From Bacillus luti (lineage in GTDB: Bacteria; Bacillota; Bacilli; Bacillales; Bacillaceae_G), in NCBI RefSeq assembly GCF_001884105.1, contig NZ_MACI01000006.1, forward strand, positions 1 through 64,000: a stretch of 64,000 nt of DNA, read 5' to 3'. Position 1 is the first letter of the stretch, and each line of letters starts with the position of its first letter. Made by a program: the position numbers and the translations under genes. This document shows, piece by piece, positions 7,844 to 18,645 of the stretch. The notes below the pieces were generated by a model. It worked only from the letters and a program-made list of their open reading frames with translations, did not search any database and was not told where the DNA came from.

Positions 7844-9596
7844 GTAAACTTCCTTTATTTTGTAGTAAATACATATTATAATACAACCCTTGTTCACTCA
7901 GTAACTCTTGATGTGTTCCTCTCTCCACTATCTCTCCATCATGCATAACAAAAATTTGATCCGCATCTTGAATTGTAGATAATCTGTGCGCAATTGCTAT
8001 CGTCGTTCTCCCTTTTCGCATTTGCTGCAACGCTGTTTGGATAGCCTCTTCTGTTTCTGTATCAATATTAGCTGTTGCCTCATCTAATACTAATACTTTC
8101 GGATTCGTTGCTATCGTTCTAGCAAAAGCGATTAATTGTCGTTGCCCACTAGAAAATGCAGCTCCTCTTTCTACTACTTCTGTTTCATACTGCTCTGGTA
8201 ATTTTTCAATAAACATATTGGCTTGCACAAATCGCGCAGCTTCTTTTACTTCTTCATCCGTAATCTCTTCATTGTACATACGAATATTTTGCTTAATATT
8301 TCCCGCAAATAAAAATGCATCTTGCAATACGAGTCCTATTTTCTTTCTAATTTCTTGTTCTCCAAAATTCTCTAAATCCACACCATCTATTACAATATTT
8401 CCTGATTTAATATTATAAAATCGCATTAATAAATTCATAATCGTACTTTTCCCGCTACCAGTATGCCCAACAAAAGCAACCGTTTGCCCTTGTTTCACGT
8501 GAAAAGAGACATTTTTTAAAACATCACGCTTTCCATCATACGAAAAAGTAACATTTTTAAATTCAATATCCCCATCAACTACTTGAGGGTTCCCATTCCC
8601 TTTTTGAACGGGCGCTAAATCTGTCTCATCCATTAAATGAAATACACGTGACGATGAAACAAGTGCCTGTTGGAAAAATGACAATTTCATCATCATCTCA
8701 TTTACAGGCTGGAAGAAACGATGAATATAATTAACAAAGGCATATAAAACCCCTACTTCAACTGGACTTTTTAAAGCATCAATTCCAAATAAACCAAGTA
8801 CTAACGCAATTGCTATAATATGAACTAAATCTGTAGCTGGACGTAAAAGTAATGCGTCTAACTTTAACGTACGTCGTCCTGCACTATAATGTTTATTATT
8901 CACTTCTTCAAATTCTTTTCTCATCCGCTTTTCTTGCCTAAACACTTGAACAATATTCATTCCTTGAATGGATTCATTTAACTTTGCATTTAAAACACTC
9001 AATTGATTACGTACTTCTAAATAAAAAGCAGCACTTTTCCGGCGATATAATACCATAATCGCAAACATTATTGGAATTAACACAAGAGAAAATAGCGCTA
9101 GTTTTACATTTAATAAAAACATCGCTACTAAAATACCAATTAAAAAGACTACATTTTTGACAAATGTGGATAATACACTGACATAAAAATCTTTAATTGC
9201 TTCCGTATCATTCGTTATGCGCGATACGAGTGTACCGATTGGCGTACGATCAAAGAAACTTAATGACAACTTTTGAACATGTTCGTATACTTCAACACGC
9301 ATATCTTGAACAATTTTAAAAGCAATATTTTGAAAATATAATAAATCCAAATACGTAAATAATACTTTTAATAAATGGGCAACTATGTATACTACAAATA
9401 AAGTAACGAGCGCTGATTGTTCAAAATTCCCCGGTACTAAGTGTTCATCAAGAAATTGTTTAATTAAAAAAGGTCCCATCATTTCAGTTACAGTTGCTCC
9501 AACTAGAAATAAAAATGCTAATGCTAATAACCCTTTATATGGTCTCATATAAGAAAGCAATCTTCTTAAATCACTCTGTTTGTTCTTAGCCATCAT
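7830..9596 (-). CDS. Heterodimeric ABC multidrug exporter subunit with catalytic Walker B (YheH/BmrD-like)
   Basis: This is a 588-residue exporter half-transporter with six transmembrane helices in residues 1-310 and a nucleotide-binding domain after about 335. Walker A is GHTGSGKST and Walker B LVLDEATANID keeps the catalytic Glu. The signature loop reads FSSGQRQ rather than LSGGQ, a deviation typical of this partner in BmrC/BmrD and LmrC/LmrD-like heterodimers. It overlaps the upstream partner gene by four bases, which indicates coupled translation and assembly. The drug-export role is from family knowledge. It could equally be a YfiB/YfiC orthologue. Confidence 0.82.
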   Translation of the reverse strand: MMAKNKQSDLRRLLSYMRPYKGLLALAFLFLVGATVTEMMGPFLIKQFLDEHLVPGNFEQSALVTLFVVYIVAHLLKVLFTYLDLLYFQNIAFKIVQDMRVEVYEHVQKLSLSFFDRTPIGTLVSRITNDTEAIKDFYVSVLSTFVKNVVFLIGILVAMFLLNVKLALFSLVLIPIMFAIMVLYRRKSAAFYLEVRNQLSVLNAKLNESIQGMNIVQVFRQEKRMRKEFEEVNNKHYSAGRRTLKLDALLLRPATDLVHIIAIALVLGLFGIDALKSPVEVGVLYAFVNYIHRFFQPVNEMMMKLSFFQQALVSSSRVFHLMDETDLAPVQKGNGNPQVVDGDIEFKNVTFSYDGKRDVLKNVSFHVKQGQTVAFVGHTGSGKSTIMNLLMRFYNIKSGNIVIDGVDLENFGEQEIRKKIGLVLQDAFLFAGNIKQNIRMYNEEITDEEVKEAARFVQANMFIEKLPEQYETEVVERGAAFSSGQRQLIAFARTIATNPKVLVLDEATANIDTETEEAIQTALQQMRKGRTTIAIAHRLSTIQDADQIFVMHDGEIVERGTHQELLSEQGLYYNMYLLQNKGSLQKAL

Positions 9597-11344
9597 ACGC
9601 CTCCTTTCTCGACTAATGCTTCTAACTGCTGGCTTTCATACATCTCTTTATACCAACCGTTTTCCTCCATTAATTGCTCATGTGTACCTCGTTGTACAAT
9701 TCTACCTTCATCCACAACTAGAATAAGATCGGCATGTTGAATTGCACTTAAACGATGAGCAGTAATAATCGTCGTTTTCCCTGCTCTTTCTCTCTTTAAT
9801 GCATTTAAAATCGTTTCTTCTGTTTTTGCATCTACCGCAGATAAACAGTCGTCCAAAATCAAAATTTCAGCATTCGTTAATAAAGCACGCGCGATTGAGA
9901 TTCTCTGTTTTTGACCTCCAGATAAAGAAACGCCTCTTTCCCCTACTACTGTTTCATATCCTTCTGAAAATTGGAGTATGTCATTATGGATACAGGCAAT
10001 CTCTGCAGCACGATTAATTTCATTATATGTAGCATCCGCCTTTCCGAAGGCAATATTCTCCCCAATACTCGCTGAAAATAAAAAATGATCTTGCGGTACG
10101 TATGAAATGGCAGAACGTACACCGTAAAGTGTTACATCTCGAATATCTCGCTCTCCAACCTTTAATTCACCATTAAAATGATCATATTCACGGATTAAAC
10201 ATTTTAATAAAGTCGTTTTTCCTGCACCTGTACGTCCTACAACTCCTAACGTTTCACCCTTCTTCAAATCAAAATGAATATCTGTTAAATGTAACCGTTC
10301 ATTTTTCTTATATGAAAATGAATCAACCGCAAACGAAACATCACCGCTTGCTATTGTATGTACAGCGTTTTCTCTATTTACTACATCTGATTTTTGAGAA
10401 AGGATTTTCTCTACACGGTCATACGAAGCGCGTCCACGCTCCATAATATTAAACAACCATCCAAATGCTAACATCGGCCAAACAAGAGTACCTAAATATG
10501 TTGTAAATGTAACTAATTCACCGACTGTCAATTCACCTCTCACAACTAATACTGACCCGTAACATACCGCAATTAAAAAAGAAAAACCAACGATAAGAGC
10601 GATTGTTGGATCAAACAACGAATCAATACGTGCGACTAACATATTTTTATGTACGACATCTTCTGACTTTTTTCGGAACGCTTGTAAATCTTCTTTCTCT
10701 TGTCCAAGTGAGCGAATTACCTTCATCCCACTCATACTCTCTTGCACCTTGTCATTGATTTCCGAAAACGATTGCTGCGCTTTATGAAACCTTTTATGTA
10801 ATAAAGTTCCATAATAATTTGTCGAAATTGCTACAATTGGCATAGGAATTAAGCTTAACAATGTTAACTTCCAACTAATTGTAAAGCCCATCGCTACAAG
10901 TACACATCCCCCAACCGCTAGTGAATCAACTAATGTTAATACACCCGCTCCAGCAGTTTGCTGAATCGCTTGAATATCATTCGTTGCATGTGCCATTAAA
11001 TTACCTGTGCGATTTGACTGATAGAAAGATGGACTCATCTTTGTAAAATGTTCATATAAATTTTTTCGTAATTGACGGGCTAGTTTTAAAGAAGATCCAA
11101 AAATCATAATACGCCATAAGTAACGCAATACGTACATAGTAATCCCAACAGCTACTAACAAAATAACCCACTTCAACAATTTTTCAGATGTTAATGTTTC
11201 ATTATTAATTTCATCTACTACAATACCTAGTACTTTCGGAGCTACAAGTTCAAGAAGTGCGACACCAAATAACATAATAATTCCGATTATGTACGCTCGT
11301 TTTTCTTGTTTAAAAAACCACGCTAAATTAATAAATACCTTCAT
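9593..11344 (-). CDS. Heterodimeric ABC multidrug exporter subunit with degenerate Walker B (YheI/BmrC-like)
   Basis: This 583-residue half-transporter is the partner of the downstream gene. Walker A is GRTGAGKTT and the signature LSGGQKQR is canonical. Walker B is ILILDDCLSAVD, with Asp where the catalytic Glu normally sits. Together with the non-canonical signature of the partner this gives one degenerate and one competent ATP site, the hallmark of asymmetric exporters such as BmrCD, LmrCD and TM287/288. An AGGGAGGAGG site precedes the ATG. I see no BmrB-like leader peptide upstream. Confidence 0.82.
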   Translation of the reverse strand: MKVFINLAWFFKQEKRAYIIGIIMLFGVALLELVAPKVLGIVVDEINNETLTSEKLLKWVILLVAVGITMYVLRYLWRIMIFGSSLKLARQLRKNLYEHFTKMSPSFYQSNRTGNLMAHATNDIQAIQQTAGAGVLTLVDSLAVGGCVLVAMGFTISWKLTLLSLIPMPIVAISTNYYGTLLHKRFHKAQQSFSEINDKVQESMSGMKVIRSLGQEKEDLQAFRKKSEDVVHKNMLVARIDSLFDPTIALIVGFSFLIAVCYGSVLVVRGELTVGELVTFTTYLGTLVWPMLAFGWLFNIMERGRASYDRVEKILSQKSDVVNRENAVHTIASGDVSFAVDSFSYKKNERLHLTDIHFDLKKGETLGVVGRTGAGKTTLLKCLIREYDHFNGELKVGERDIRDVTLYGVRSAISYVPQDHFLFSASIGENIAFGKADATYNEINRAAEIACIHNDILQFSEGYETVVGERGVSLSGGQKQRISIARALLTNAEILILDDCLSAVDAKTEETILNALKRERAGKTTIITAHRLSAIQHADLILVVDEGRIVQRGTHEQLMEENGWYKEMYESQQLEALVEKGGV

Positions 11345-11434
11345 TTTTATCCTCCTCCCTTAAAATGAGCGATGTTTTCAGTTTACCAAAAATGCAGAAT
11401 TTTTAAAAGTTTTAAACTCTATAATCATAAAAAG

Positions 11435-11461
11435 AAAAGACACTCTTAGCGAGTGTCTTTT
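11435..11461 (-). terminator. Terminator downstream of yneF
   Basis: AAAAGACACTC and GAGTGTCTTTT form an 11-bp stem with a 5-nt loop, just 3' of the yneF stop codon on the reverse strand. Confidence 0.8.
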
Positions 11462-11466
11462 AGCGC

Positions 11467-11688
11467 TTATTTCGTTTGTTGCTTGCTCATCGCGCTCATC
11501 ATTTGATTGATTTTCTTTTGGGAAGGTTTTTGTCCCATCTGCATCATCATCATTTTTAACATTTGTTCATTAATTGGTGGATTTTTTTCTAAGTAGTTCA
11601 TCATGTATTTGCGGGCAATGAAAAATCCTAACGCTACGCCTGCTACTAGTGCTACTACGCCCACTAGAATACCTAACCAAATCGGCAT
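11467..11688 (-). CDS. yneF: YneF (UPF0154) small membrane protein
   Basis: The 73-residue protein has one N-terminal transmembrane helix (residues 4-25, glycine-rich) followed by [33 protein letters not shown], the highly conserved UPF0154 sequence. Related proteins occur throughout Firmicutes and their role is not established. In B. subtilis yneF follows sirA and tkt, as here, which supports the identification. Confidence 0.9.
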   Translation of the reverse strand: MPIWLGILVGVVALVAGVALGFFIARKYMMNYLEKNPPINEQMLKMMMMQMGQKPSQKKINQMMSAMSKQQTK

Positions 11689-11766
11689 ATATTTTCCTCC
11701 TTCATGTTGTCTACCTTACAGTGTACTAAAACCTTTTCAATAAGACAAGATACAATTCGACATTTT

Positions 11767-12207
11767 TTACACATATGTTCGTACTTGTTTTAGAGGATTC
11801 AGCCATCCATACTTTGTATTTTCATAATCCATAGCTAAAAATGTTAATTCACACTTTCGAAGCACCTCAAAAAACGTCGTTTCCATAGAGACATTTCCAG
11901 AAGTGTTCATACGAATATAGTGTGGTTTCACGATTATTTCGCCGTATTCCGCTCCTGTAAAAAGTGTATGTGTATGATGTGTTCTATCATATTTACCAAG
12001 AGCACGTAAAGCTTGCTCTAATTTATGATGAATTTTCATTACTTGTAATGGCATCGTTATATACATCATTTGTTTGTATAACACTTTTTTCTCCGAAAGG
12101 GACCCAGATTCTGAAAATCGAGCAAATAAATCAAAAAACAAATATTCACGACCAAAATAAGCTTTCGCAATATCCTCTTGAATTAAATACAATTCATACG
12201 TTTTCAT
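11767..12207 (-). CDS. sirA: Sporulation inhibitor of replication SirA
   Basis: This 146-residue protein matches SirA (YneE) at several places: YLIQEDIAKAYFGRE near the start, METTFFEVLRKCELTFLAMD near residues 106-125 and YGWLNPLKQVRTYV at the C-terminus. SirA is made under Spo0A control on entry to sporulation and binds domain I of DnaA to block new rounds of replication at oriC. Its place between tkt and yneF is the B. subtilis order. The ribosome site is GGGAGGCTGAAA. Confidence 0.88.
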   Translation of the reverse strand: MKTYELYLIQEDIAKAYFGREYLFFDLFARFSESGSLSEKKVLYKQMMYITMPLQVMKIHHKLEQALRALGKYDRTHHTHTLFTGAEYGEIIVKPHYIRMNTSGNVSMETTFFEVLRKCELTFLAMDYENTKYGWLNPLKQVRTYV

Positions 12208-12325
12208 TTTCAGCCTCCCAATCTGGACAACCTTTTCTCTTCATTATATAGAAGAAAATTTGCAATGATTGTCTGACTGCGGAGAGATAAAAAACTTTTT
12301 CTGTCGAAAAAACTCATTTACATAG

Positions 12326-12354
12326 AAAAATCTCTCCATGCCGGAGAGATTTTT
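12326..12354 (-). terminator. Terminator of tkt
   Basis: AAAAATCTCTCC and GGAGAGATTTTT form a 12-bp perfect stem with a 5-nt loop directly 3' of tkt. Confidence 0.82.
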
Positions 12355-12363
12355 CTAAAATCA

Positions 12364-14364
12364 TTAAAGCATTTCTTTTACTTTACGAACAACGTTCTCT
12401 ACAGTAAATCCATACTCTTCCATAATCTTCTCACCAGGAGCAGAAGCACCGAATGTATCGATACCTAACACATCTCCTTCAAGACCTACGTAACGGTGCC
12501 ATCCGAATGTAGCACCCATTTCGATTGCGAAACGTTTCGTTACTGCTTTTGGTAATACAGATTCTTTGTACTCAGCAGTTTGAGCTTCAAAGCGATCCAT
12601 AGATGGCATGCTGACAACAGCTGCGTCAACGCCGTCTACTGCTAATGCTTTTTGTGCTTCAACAGCTAGGCTTACTTCAGATCCAGTTGCAAGTAAGATA
12701 ACATCAGCTGTTTCTTTCTTGCTTGCAGAAACTACATATGCACCTTTTGCTACTTTTTCATACGTATCGTCTTTCGCGCCTTCTAATGTTGGAAGGTCTT
12801 GACGAGTTAATACTAAAGCAGTTGGTTTGTTTGTAGATTCTAAAGCTAATCTCCAAGCTGCAACAGATTCGTTACCGTCAGCTGGACGAATAACAGAAAC
12901 GTTTGGCATTGCACGAAGCGCTGCTAATTGCTCAACTGGTTCATGTGTTGGACCATCTTCGCCAACAGCGATACTGTCGTGCGTGAATACATACGTTACT
13001 GGCAATTGCATTAATGCTGCAAGACGAATTGCTGGACGTAAGTAGTCAGAGAATACGAAGAACGTACCACCGTAAGTTTTTAAACCGCCATGTAGTGCAA
13101 TACCGTTCATTGCTGCACCCATTGCGAACTCACGTACACCGTACCAAATGTTTTTACCGCTGTAGTCATCTCTTGTAAAGTCTTTTTCGTTATTCATATA
13201 TGTTTTGTTAGAACCAGCAAGGTCAGCAGATCCACCGAAGAATGATGGTACAGACTCTGCAATTGCATTAATTACAGCACCTGAAGAATTACGAGTTGCT
13301 GCTTTTGATCCTAATTCATAAGTTGGTAAGTTTTGCTCCCAACCTTCTGGAAGAAGACCATTCATTGCTGCTTGCAATTCGTTTGCTAATTCTGGATATG
13401 CTTGTGCATATTCGCCTAACATTGTGTTCCAAGCTGCTTGCGCAGTTTCACCAGCATCTTGTACTGTTTTACGGAAGTTGTCATATACTTCTTCTGCAAC
13501 ATGGAAGTCTTGCTCAGCAGTCCAAGCGTATGCTTCTTTCGTTAATTTTGTTTCGTCTACGCCAAGTGGAGAACCATGTGAAGCTGATTTTCCTGATTTG
13601 TTTGGAGAACCGAAACCAATTGTCGTTCTTACTTCAATTAGCGTTGGGCGTTTTTCGTCAGCTTTCGCTTCTTCAATTGCTTTCGCGATAGCTTCAATAT
13701 CGTTTCCATCCTCAACACGGATTACTTGCCATCCGTATGCTTTGTAACGATCTTCTACACTTTCAGAGAATGAACGATTTAAATCGCCATCTAATGAAAT
13801 ATCATTTGAATCGTATAACACAACAAGACGACCTAATTGTAAATGAGCAGCTAATGAAGATGCTTCAGCAGAAACGCCTTCCATTAAATCTCCATCACCA
13901 CAAATAGCGTATGTATGATGATCTACTACATTATACGCATCACGATTATATTTAGCCGCTAAATGTCTTTCAGCCATTGCCATACCTACAGCTGTTGCAA
14001 TACCTTGTCCAAGTGGACCAGTAGTTGCATCTACACCTGCTGTATGACCATACTCAGGATGTCCTGGAGTTCTGCTTCCCCATTGACGGAAGTTCTTTAA
14101 GTCATCCATTGTTACATCATAACCAGATAGGTGAAGTAGGCTGTATAATAACATTGAACCATGACCTGCAGATAATACGAAACGATCACGGTTAAACCAC
14201 GTTGGGTTATTTGGATTGTGTTTCATAAATTGAGTCCATAATGTATAAGCCATTGGTGCTGCACCCATTGGCATTCCTGGGTGACCAGAGTTTGCTTTTT
14301 CAATCGCATCGATGGATAATGTGCGAATCGTGTTGATAGAAAGTTGTTCGATTGAATGTGACAT
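12364..14364 (-). CDS. tkt: Transketolase
   Basis: The product, about 666 residues from the ATG at 14364 (AAGGGAAG seven bases upstream), is full length for transketolase. The thiamine-diphosphate motif GDGDLMEG...NDIS lies near residues 155-190 and the pyrimidine-domain Glu region ([19 protein letters not shown]) near 405-425. It moves two-carbon ketol units between sugar phosphates in the non-oxidative pentose phosphate pathway. Codon usage is richer in G and C than in its neighbours, as expected for a highly expressed housekeeping gene. Confidence 0.96.
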   Translation of the reverse strand: MSHSIEQLSINTIRTLSIDAIEKANSGHPGMPMGAAPMAYTLWTQFMKHNPNNPTWFNRDRFVLSAGHGSMLLYSLLHLSGYDVTMDDLKNFRQWGSRTPGHPEYGHTAGVDATTGPLGQGIATAVGMAMAERHLAAKYNRDAYNVVDHHTYAICGDGDLMEGVSAEASSLAAHLQLGRLVVLYDSNDISLDGDLNRSFSESVEDRYKAYGWQVIRVEDGNDIEAIAKAIEEAKADEKRPTLIEVRTTIGFGSPNKSGKSASHGSPLGVDETKLTKEAYAWTAEQDFHVAEEVYDNFRKTVQDAGETAQAAWNTMLGEYAQAYPELANELQAAMNGLLPEGWEQNLPTYELGSKAATRNSSGAVINAIAESVPSFFGGSADLAGSNKTYMNNEKDFTRDDYSGKNIWYGVREFAMGAAMNGIALHGGLKTYGGTFFVFSDYLRPAIRLAALMQLPVTYVFTHDSIAVGEDGPTHEPVEQLAALRAMPNVSVIRPADGNESVAAWRLALESTNKPTALVLTRQDLPTLEGAKDDTYEKVAKGAYVVSASKKETADVILLATGSEVSLAVEAQKALAVDGVDAAVVSMPSMDRFEAQTAEYKESVLPKAVTKRFAIEMGATFGWHRYVGLEGDVLGIDTFGASAPGEKIMEEYGFTVENVVRKVKEML

Positions 14365-14587
14365 GCTATTCTTCCCTTCGCTTATATTAGTAAACGTTTT
14401 ATACATTTATATGATAGCTTCCCACGCAAGATTATACAACATGTATCGACAAATATGTTGATGTTTTTTTGATTTTTTATAAAAAAATCAATGATTTCGG
14501 GAATGTATGGGTATTCAATATGACATACTTTTTCATTATTTTTATTTTAAAAAGAAAGGGAATTATCTGTATATTTATACATCATTT

Positions 14588-15103
14588 TCAAATTCCATAA
14601 TGTAAGACATATCCTTCCCTATTTTTCACTCTACGAAGCAAACGAATAAAAGACTTTAAATCTTGACATAATTTATCTCGATCAAATACATATCTTTCAT
14701 ATTCTCCATCAATATTAGTATCATTTCCCCATTGACACCGTCCTGTCAGTTCGATTGTTTCTGGACCTAAAGAAAACATACTAACTAGCGAACAAAATAA
14801 CTGTTCTGCTATCTCTGCCCCTTTCTGTTCAATTTTTGTAATACCATAATAATGAATCCCAAATCCTTCTGCTCTTTTAGCAGGATAATAAACCGGAATC
14901 CAATGGATAAAATCTAATAGATACACAATGAGCTCATCACTTAATACGACATATTCCTCTATCATCGCCTCTTCTTTATACAAGAAACAACCCTCAATCC
15001 AATTCACACCTTCAAAATCCAATCCCTCTTTTTCAAATGAAACAAATACAAATTCATGCTGTAAAGCCAAAAGACCCCTCCTATTATCCAATAATATCCA
15101 CAT
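14588..15103 (-). CDS. Hypothetical protein
   Basis: This 171-residue protein starts MWILLDNRRGLLALQHEFVF after a GGAGGGG site. It is acidic and apparently cytoplasmic, without a signal peptide. Recurrent aromatic and acidic stretches (LDFIHWIPVYYPAKRAEGFG, LTGRCQWGNDTNIDGEYERY) give no motif I recognise. It lies alone between tkt and the phosphonate transporter operon. Gene-like codon use and a good ribosome site support it as real. Confidence 0.6.
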   Translation of the reverse strand: MWILLDNRRGLLALQHEFVFVSFEKEGLDFEGVNWIEGCFLYKEEAMIEEYVVLSDELIVYLLDFIHWIPVYYPAKRAEGFGIHYYGITKIEQKGAEIAEQLFCSLVSMFSLGPETIELTGRCQWGNDTNIDGEYERYVFDRDKLCQDLKSFIRLLRRVKNREGYVLHYGI

Positions 15104-15126
15104 TTTTTATTCTCATTATATAAAAA

Positions 15127-15147
15127 AAGCACCTTTTATAGGTGCTT
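15127..15147 (-). terminator. Terminator of the phn operon
   Basis: AAGCACCT and AGGTGCTT form an 8-bp stem with a 5-nt loop. On the reverse strand the stem is followed by seven T residues, just after the last phnE stop. Confidence 0.82.
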
Positions 15148-15157
15148 CTTTCATAAA

Positions 15158-15961
15158 TCATACAATTTTCTTCCTTATCGAACTTGAAATAAAGTCAATG
15201 ATAATTACCATTAATATGATGCCTAATAAAATAATTCCTACGCGAGACCAATTCCGTGAGCTTAAAGCAAAAATTAGCGGCGTCCCAATACCACCCGCTC
15301 CAATAACACCTAAAATAGCAGCGGATCGTACATTAATTTCAAACCTATATAACGTATAAGATAAAAAGTCCGGTAACACTTGTGGTAATACCGCATACCA
15401 AAGAATTTGAAAACGATTTGCTCCTGTAGCAATTAGCGCTTCGGTCGGTCCCTTATCAATATTTTCAATTCCTTCCGAATACAGTTTTCCTAGCATCCCG
15501 ATAGAATGTAACCCTAAAGCTAGTACGCCCGCGAAAGAACCTGGACCGACAGCTTTTATAAATAAAAGTGCCATTACTAATTCGGGAAATGTACGGACAA
15601 AACTAAGTACAAATTTCCCGGTTCCTGAAGTTAATTTTCCACTACTCATATTTGTTGCTGCCCAAAAAGCAAATGGTATAGATAAAAAGGCGGAAATAAA
15701 TGTGCCTAATACTGCAATAGCCAACGTATCAATTAAACCATGTAATAGATCTTCTCCATCTGGCAAGGATACATACGACCAATCTGGATTAAATACCCCT
15801 GTCATAATTGCTTTTGTAATTTCTCCCGCGGTATTCTTTATTCCTTCTAACGGGACTCCTGAAAAGGCCCATACATATATACCTGCAAGTGCTATAAAAA
15901 TAATCCAGCGATATACACTTGGTTTCTTTCGTTTTGGCATGATCATCGTCGATTCACTCAT
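15158..15961 (-). CDS. phnE: Phosphonate-type ABC permease, second PhnE
   Basis: This is a 267-residue inner-membrane permease with about six helices and a cytoplasmic EAA loop (EALIATGANRFQILWYAVLPQVLPD near residue 175), the PhnE signature. It shares an end base with the upstream phnE (overlapping ATGA-type junction). Two different PhnE proteins would form the heterodimeric channel. Substrates of PhnCDE systems include alkylphosphonates, phosphite and phosphate esters; no C-P lyase gene is in the window to narrow this. Confidence 0.88.
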   Translation of the reverse strand: MSESTMIMPKRKKPSVYRWIIFIALAGIYVWAFSGVPLEGIKNTAGEITKAIMTGVFNPDWSYVSLPDGEDLLHGLIDTLAIAVLGTFISAFLSIPFAFWAATNMSSGKLTSGTGKFVLSFVRTFPELVMALLFIKAVGPGSFAGVLALGLHSIGMLGKLYSEGIENIDKGPTEALIATGANRFQILWYAVLPQVLPDFLSYTLYRFEINVRSAAILGVIGAGGIGTPLIFALSSRNWSRVGIILLGIILMVIIIDFISSSIRKKIV

Positions 15962-16755
15962 TATAATTTCTCCCGCAACAACGTACTTATATAATCAATT
16001 AACAATACAACAACAAGAGTATAAATAATAATAGAAGCAGTTTGTTGATATTGTAAAAATCCAAGTGTACGATCATAATACAATCCAATGCCACCTGCTC
16101 CTACTAACCCTAAAACAGCTGCTGCACGTACATTCACCTCAAATGTATAAAGTACATAGGAGACAAAATGCGCTTTCACTTGTGGTATTACCCCATAAAC
16201 AATCCACTGCACCTTATTAGCTCCTACAGCAGTCATCGCTTCTAACGGACCAGGGTCAATGGATTCAATGGACTCATATAACAATTTCGCTACGAGCCCA
16301 ACCGAAAAACAAGTAAGAGCCAAAATACCTGGAAGCGGCCCTATTCCAAAAATCGCCACAAAAATAGCAGCTAATAGTAAATCTGGTATCGTCCGTATAA
16401 AATTTAAAATCAAACGAGCTGGACTGTACAAAAACACATTAGTAAATACATTACTTGCCGCAAATAGCGCAAGTGGAATGGCTAAAATGGCCCCTAAAGT
16501 CGTCCCAATAATCGCCATACGTATCGTATCTAACATCGCTGTTGTAATAACTTCAAAATAACTCCAATCGGGCGGCACCATTTCCTTCAATAAATCCATC
16601 ATATTAGGAAAACCAACTACTAGTTTTGCAAATGATGCGTCGACCTGTACACTACTGCCCCATAACAGTACAATAACGAGAATAACCGTTAACATATGTC
16701 TCAATTTACTTGGTGGCTTCGGTATCGATTTCGAGTACATCGTCACGTCGTTCAT
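15961..16755 (-). CDS. phnE: Phosphonate-type ABC permease, first PhnE
   Basis: This 264-residue protein is homologous to the downstream PhnE. Its EAA loop reads [25 protein letters not shown], near residue 172, followed by a conserved [17 protein letters not shown] segment. It overlaps phnC by four bases at its start and the second phnE by one base at its end, so the three cytoplasmic and channel subunits are translationally coupled. Confidence 0.88.
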   Translation of the reverse strand: MNDVTMYSKSIPKPPSKLRHMLTVILVIVLLWGSSVQVDASFAKLVVGFPNMMDLLKEMVPPDWSYFEVITTAMLDTIRMAIIGTTLGAILAIPLALFAASNVFTNVFLYSPARLILNFIRTIPDLLLAAIFVAIFGIGPLPGILALTCFSVGLVAKLLYESIESIDPGPLEAMTAVGANKVQWIVYGVIPQVKAHFVSYVLYTFEVNVRAAAVLGLVGAGGIGLYYDRTLGFLQYQQTASIIIYTLVVVLLIDYISTLLREKL

Positions 16756-17525
16756 TTAGCTGCCACCTCTAATAATTCACTTTTTCGAGCTACTTCCCCA
16801 TATATTTCAGCAAACTTTTCATCCGTTGCCTCTTCTACCAATCCATCAAAGACAATTTCACCTGCATGTAATCCAATAATACGAGTAGCATATTGCCTAG
16901 CTAAATCAATAGAATGCAAGTTTACAATTGTCGTAATTCCAAAATCTTCATTAATTTTTTTCAAATCATCGAGCACTTGCTTTGTTGTGAGTGGGTCTAA
17001 CGATGCAACAGGTTCATCCGCCAATATAATTTTCGCTTCTTGCGCCAATGCTCTCGCTATCGATACACGTTGCTGTTGTCCTCCTGATAATTCATCAGCT
17101 CGTGCATATGCTTTCTCTAAAATATTCACTCTTTTTAACGCCTGAAATGCAAGCTCCAAATCTTCTTTTGGAAACAACCCTAACGTTGTACGCAGTGTCG
17201 AATGATATCCAACACGGCCAGCTAATACATTTTTCAATACCGTTGATCGTTTTACAAGGTTAAAACTTTGAAAAATCATACCTATATCTCGGCGCATGCG
17301 TCGTAATCCTTTTCCTTTTGCAGCAGTAATAGACTCGCCTTCAATAATAATTTCACCTTCTGTAATCTCATGAAGACGATTTACTGATCTGAGAAGAGTG
17401 GATTTTCCAGCCCCGGATAATCCGACCATTACAACAAACTCACCTTTTTCAATCTTTAAATTTATATTATTCAATCCTTTTGTACCATTCGGATACACTT
17501 TGGAGACGTTTTGAAACTCTATCAC
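16752..17525 (-). CDS. phnC: Phosphonate ABC transporter ATP-binding protein PhnC
   Basis: This 257-residue ATPase has Walker [10 protein letters not shown] at residues 35-43, the signature LSGGQQQR near 145, Walker [12 protein letters not shown] and the switch His in TIVNLHSID. PhnC usually carries 'DEPVASLDP', exactly as seen here. It energises uptake by the two PhnE subunits. A possible attenuator separates it from the upstream phnD. Confidence 0.92.
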   Translation of the reverse strand: MIEFQNVSKVYPNGTKGLNNINLKIEKGEFVVMVGLSGAGKSTLLRSVNRLHEITEGEIIIEGESITAAKGKGLRRMRRDIGMIFQSFNLVKRSTVLKNVLAGRVGYHSTLRTTLGLFPKEDLELAFQALKRVNILEKAYARADELSGGQQQRVSIARALAQEAKIILADEPVASLDPLTTKQVLDDLKKINEDFGITTIVNLHSIDLARQYATRIIGLHAGEIVFDGLVEEATDEKFAEIYGEVARKSELLEVAAK

Positions 17526-17561
17526 TCATCTTACCTACCTTCAATGTATTATCAATAACCT

Positions 17562-17607
17562 AAAAACGGCAAACTAACCGAAATCACACGCCTTCCAGTT
17601 AGTCGCC
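17562..17607 (-). terminator. Hairpin with T run between phnD and phnC, possible attenuator
   Basis: On the reverse strand GGC-ACTAAC pairs with GTTAGT-GCC, with small bulges and a loop of about 19 nt, and is followed by GTTTTTAGG. Partial termination here would favour binding protein over transporter core, a common arrangement in ABC importer operons. Confidence 0.5.
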
Positions 17608-17620
17608 ATTTCCATATGTA

Positions 17621-18559
17621 TTATTGTGTTTTTACTTTCTTTCCATATTCACGAACGATATCAAATTTACTATCATCAGATTTAACATATCCTTCATGCG
17701 AGTATACTTCTTTAATAATTTTGTGGCCTTCCTCATTCTTTCCAATTTCAATGAAAGCATCTTGTAATTTCTTACTCCACTCTGCATCTAAATCAGAGCG
17801 TACCGAAATTGTATCGTTTGGAATTTTCTCTGTAAATTTCACTATTTTCGTTTGATCAAATATATTCGGATAATCTTTTTTTACAATATTGCGCGCATCT
17901 TGAAATACAACAGCTGCATCTACGTCACCATTTAAAAGAGCGATAAGAGACTGATCGTGACCTTTTAATGTAACAGGTTTCACATCTTTCAATGGATCAA
18001 TTCCCTCTTTTAACAACACCGCTGCCGGCCATACATAACCTGCTGATGATGTAACATCTTGATAGCCAATTTTTTTATCTTTTAAATCTTTTACACTATT
18101 AATGTTAGAATCTTTCTTAACAACAAATTCAGATTTATAAAAATCTACTAACTCTTTTGTAGGAGCCCCTGTTTCATCCTCTACTCCAAAACGTTGCGCC
18201 TGTAAAATTACATTTGCAGCCTTTTTCTCATGCGCTAACACATACGCAGTTGGAGGTAAGAAACCTACATCCACTTGCTTAGATGCCATCGCTTCTACAA
18301 TTGTATTGTAATTCGTTGAAATACTAACTTTTACCGGGATGTTTAATTTATCACTTAATAACTTTTCCAACGGTTTTGCCTTAGCTTCTAACGTATCTGC
18401 ATTTTGAGAAGGAACAAATTGAACATTTAACGTCTTCGGTACATACCCTTTTTTTGTATCTTCATTTTTACTTGCACTTGATTCCTTCGTTCCACAGCCA
18501 CTTAATAATCCCGCTGCTAGTACAACTGTTGTACTCATTGCAAAAACTTTTTTCAACAT
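17621..18559 (-). CDS. phnD: Phosphonate-type substrate-binding lipoprotein PhnD
   Basis: The 312-residue protein starts at the ATG at 18559, six bases after GGAGGC. Its signal peptide ends in the lipobox LSGC, with the lipidated Cys at residue 22. The mature part is a PhnD-type periplasmic-binding fold: LNVQFVPSQNADTLEAKAKPLEKLL at the start, then VDVGFLPPTAYVLAHEKKAA and YQDVTSSAGYVWPAAVL, which contain the phosphonate-pocket regions (serine/threonine cluster after YQD). It captures substrate outside the membrane for PhnCE. Confidence 0.9.
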   Translation of the reverse strand: MLKKVFAMSTTVVLAAGLLSGCGTKESSASKNEDTKKGYVPKTLNVQFVPSQNADTLEAKAKPLEKLLSDKLNIPVKVSISTNYNTIVEAMASKQVDVGFLPPTAYVLAHEKKAANVILQAQRFGVEDETGAPTKELVDFYKSEFVVKKDSNINSVKDLKDKKIGYQDVTSSAGYVWPAAVLLKEGIDPLKDVKPVTLKGHDQSLIALLNGDVDAAVVFQDARNIVKKDYPNIFDQTKIVKFTEKIPNDTISVRSDLDAEWSKKLQDAFIEIGKNEEGHKIIKEVYSHEGYVKSDDSKFDIVREYGKKVKTQ

Positions 18560-18645
18560 GTTAATGCCTCCATTTTTTGTTGTTATAAAATAACCTTCCG
18601 TAAACATGAAGAAATATATCACACATTTTCACAAATAATTGTCTA

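Noticed and set aside
12608-13747. Several long open frames opposite tkt.
   Set aside because: They are mirror frames of a strongly codon-biased gene and encode no recognisable protein.
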